Made by a program: the position numbers and the translations under genes | Part shown: positions 63,755 to 64,000 of the stretch, piece after piece | Position numbering within the stretch: the first letter of the stretch is position 1 | Layout: every line of letters begins with the position of its first letter | Notes under the pieces: model-generated | Seen by the model: the letters and a program-made list of their open reading frames with translations, nothing else | The model's database searches: none | What the model was told of the DNA's origin: nothing | Assembly: GCF_032925565.1 (NCBI RefSeq) | Contig: NZ_CP136708.1 | Coordinates: forward strand, 3,286,001-3,350,000 | DNA: 64,000 nucleotides | Direction: 5' to 3' | Origin: Alteromonas sp. CI.11.F.A3 | GTDB lineage: Bacteria > Pseudomonadota > Gammaproteobacteria > Enterobacterales > Alteromonadaceae

Positions 63755-64000
63755 CTACAGTTCCACTTTTAAGTTAATATCTTTTAATTGCTCATAGACG
63801 TCGGCCGCATCCGATACCGGCAGCTCTTCTGCACGGCGTACGGCACTTTCAGCGGCTCTGCACAAGGCATCATGCCCGCCTAAGATACGTATGCTAGTCA
63901 CATAACCTGTGGTAGCCAATTTGATATTCAATCTACATACCTTACCTTTGAAGCTGTCATCGTCGTACAAGTTCCGTTTTATCGTTTGCTGAATTAACGC
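63755..64000 (-). CDS. tolA: TolA C-terminal fragment (cut by the window edge)
   Basis: The frame is open to the right edge of the window; only the last about 81 codons are visible. It reads [20 protein letters not shown], then [20 protein letters not shown] and ends NLKVEL, typical of the TolA C-terminal domain that contacts TolB and Pal. Position immediately before tolB confirms it. The N-terminal anchor and helical domain lie outside the window. Confidence 0.9.
   Translation of the reverse strand, partial: ALIQQTIKRNLYDDDSFKGKVCRLNIKLATTGYVTSIRILGGHDALCRAAESAVRRAEELPVSDAADVYEQLKDINLKVEL

Overview
The window is a chromosomal segment of a marine-type gammaproteobacterium, most probably an Alteromonadales member (Paraglaciecola/Alteromonas-like). 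The evidence is moderate-to-low GC, many TonB-dependent receptors, a tolA-tolB-pal-cpoB cluster, nadA beside tRNA genes, and protein styles typical of that order. Genus-level placement is inference; no 16S gene is present.

Layout. (1) 0-2.8 kb: a secreted metallo-beta-lactamase-fold hydrolase divergent from an MFS transporter. (2) 2.8-12.7 kb: a minus-strand locus of TonB receptor, GH3 beta-glucosidase and two exported carboxylesterases, with a divergent LacI regulator and two LacI-type operators. This suits uptake and de-glycosylation/de-esterification of a plant or algal glycoside. (3) 12.7-22 kb: two glutathione transferases, a ViuB-like flavoprotein, a VanB-like reductase and VanA-like Rieske oxygenase, a NodD-like LysR regulator and a TonB receptor. 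(4) 23-28.5 kb: a tight six-gene operon (FAH-family enzyme, cyclase, C-C hydrolase, VOC extradiol dioxygenase, Rieske ferredoxin, FAD monooxygenase) with its own divergent NodD-like regulator. (5) 29.9-37.2 kb: a second VanA-like oxygenase, an AraC regulator, another FAH enzyme, another VOC extradiol dioxygenase, an ACMSD-like amidohydrolase and a third NodD-like regulator. (6) 37.9-43 kb: ferulate side-chain shortening (fcs, ech, vdh) plus an aromatic-acid MFS importer. (7) 43.5-49.4 kb: AraC regulator, TonB receptor and a tannase/feruloyl-esterase lipoprotein. (8) 49.8-58.1 kb: a complete protocatechuate 4,5-cleavage operon (ligK, galD/ligU-like, ligJ, ligI, ligA, ligB, ligC, aldo-keto reductase) with a divergent LysR protein carrying two helix-turn-helix domains. 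(9) 58.6-64 kb: conserved core, with tRNA-Ser(GGA), nadA, three tRNA-Lys(TTT), cpoB, pal, tolB and the 3' end of tolA.

Together the genes describe an island for plant-derived phenolics. Esters and glycosides are imported and hydrolysed, ferulate becomes vanillin and vanillate, a Rieske O-demethylase yields protocatechuate, and the 4,5-meta route delivers pyruvate and oxaloacetate. Two further meta-cleavage modules (regions 4 and 5) have no obvious assigned substrate and are the best candidates for an undescribed pathway; their NodD-like regulators hint at flavonoid-like inducers.

The island also carries decayed genes recognisable only by conceptual translation: a MarR regulator, a DoxX protein, a glutathione-independent formaldehyde dehydrogenase, an acyl-CoA dehydrogenase and an IS3-type transposase. 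All family assignments were made by eye from motifs and recalled sequences; none was checked by database search.
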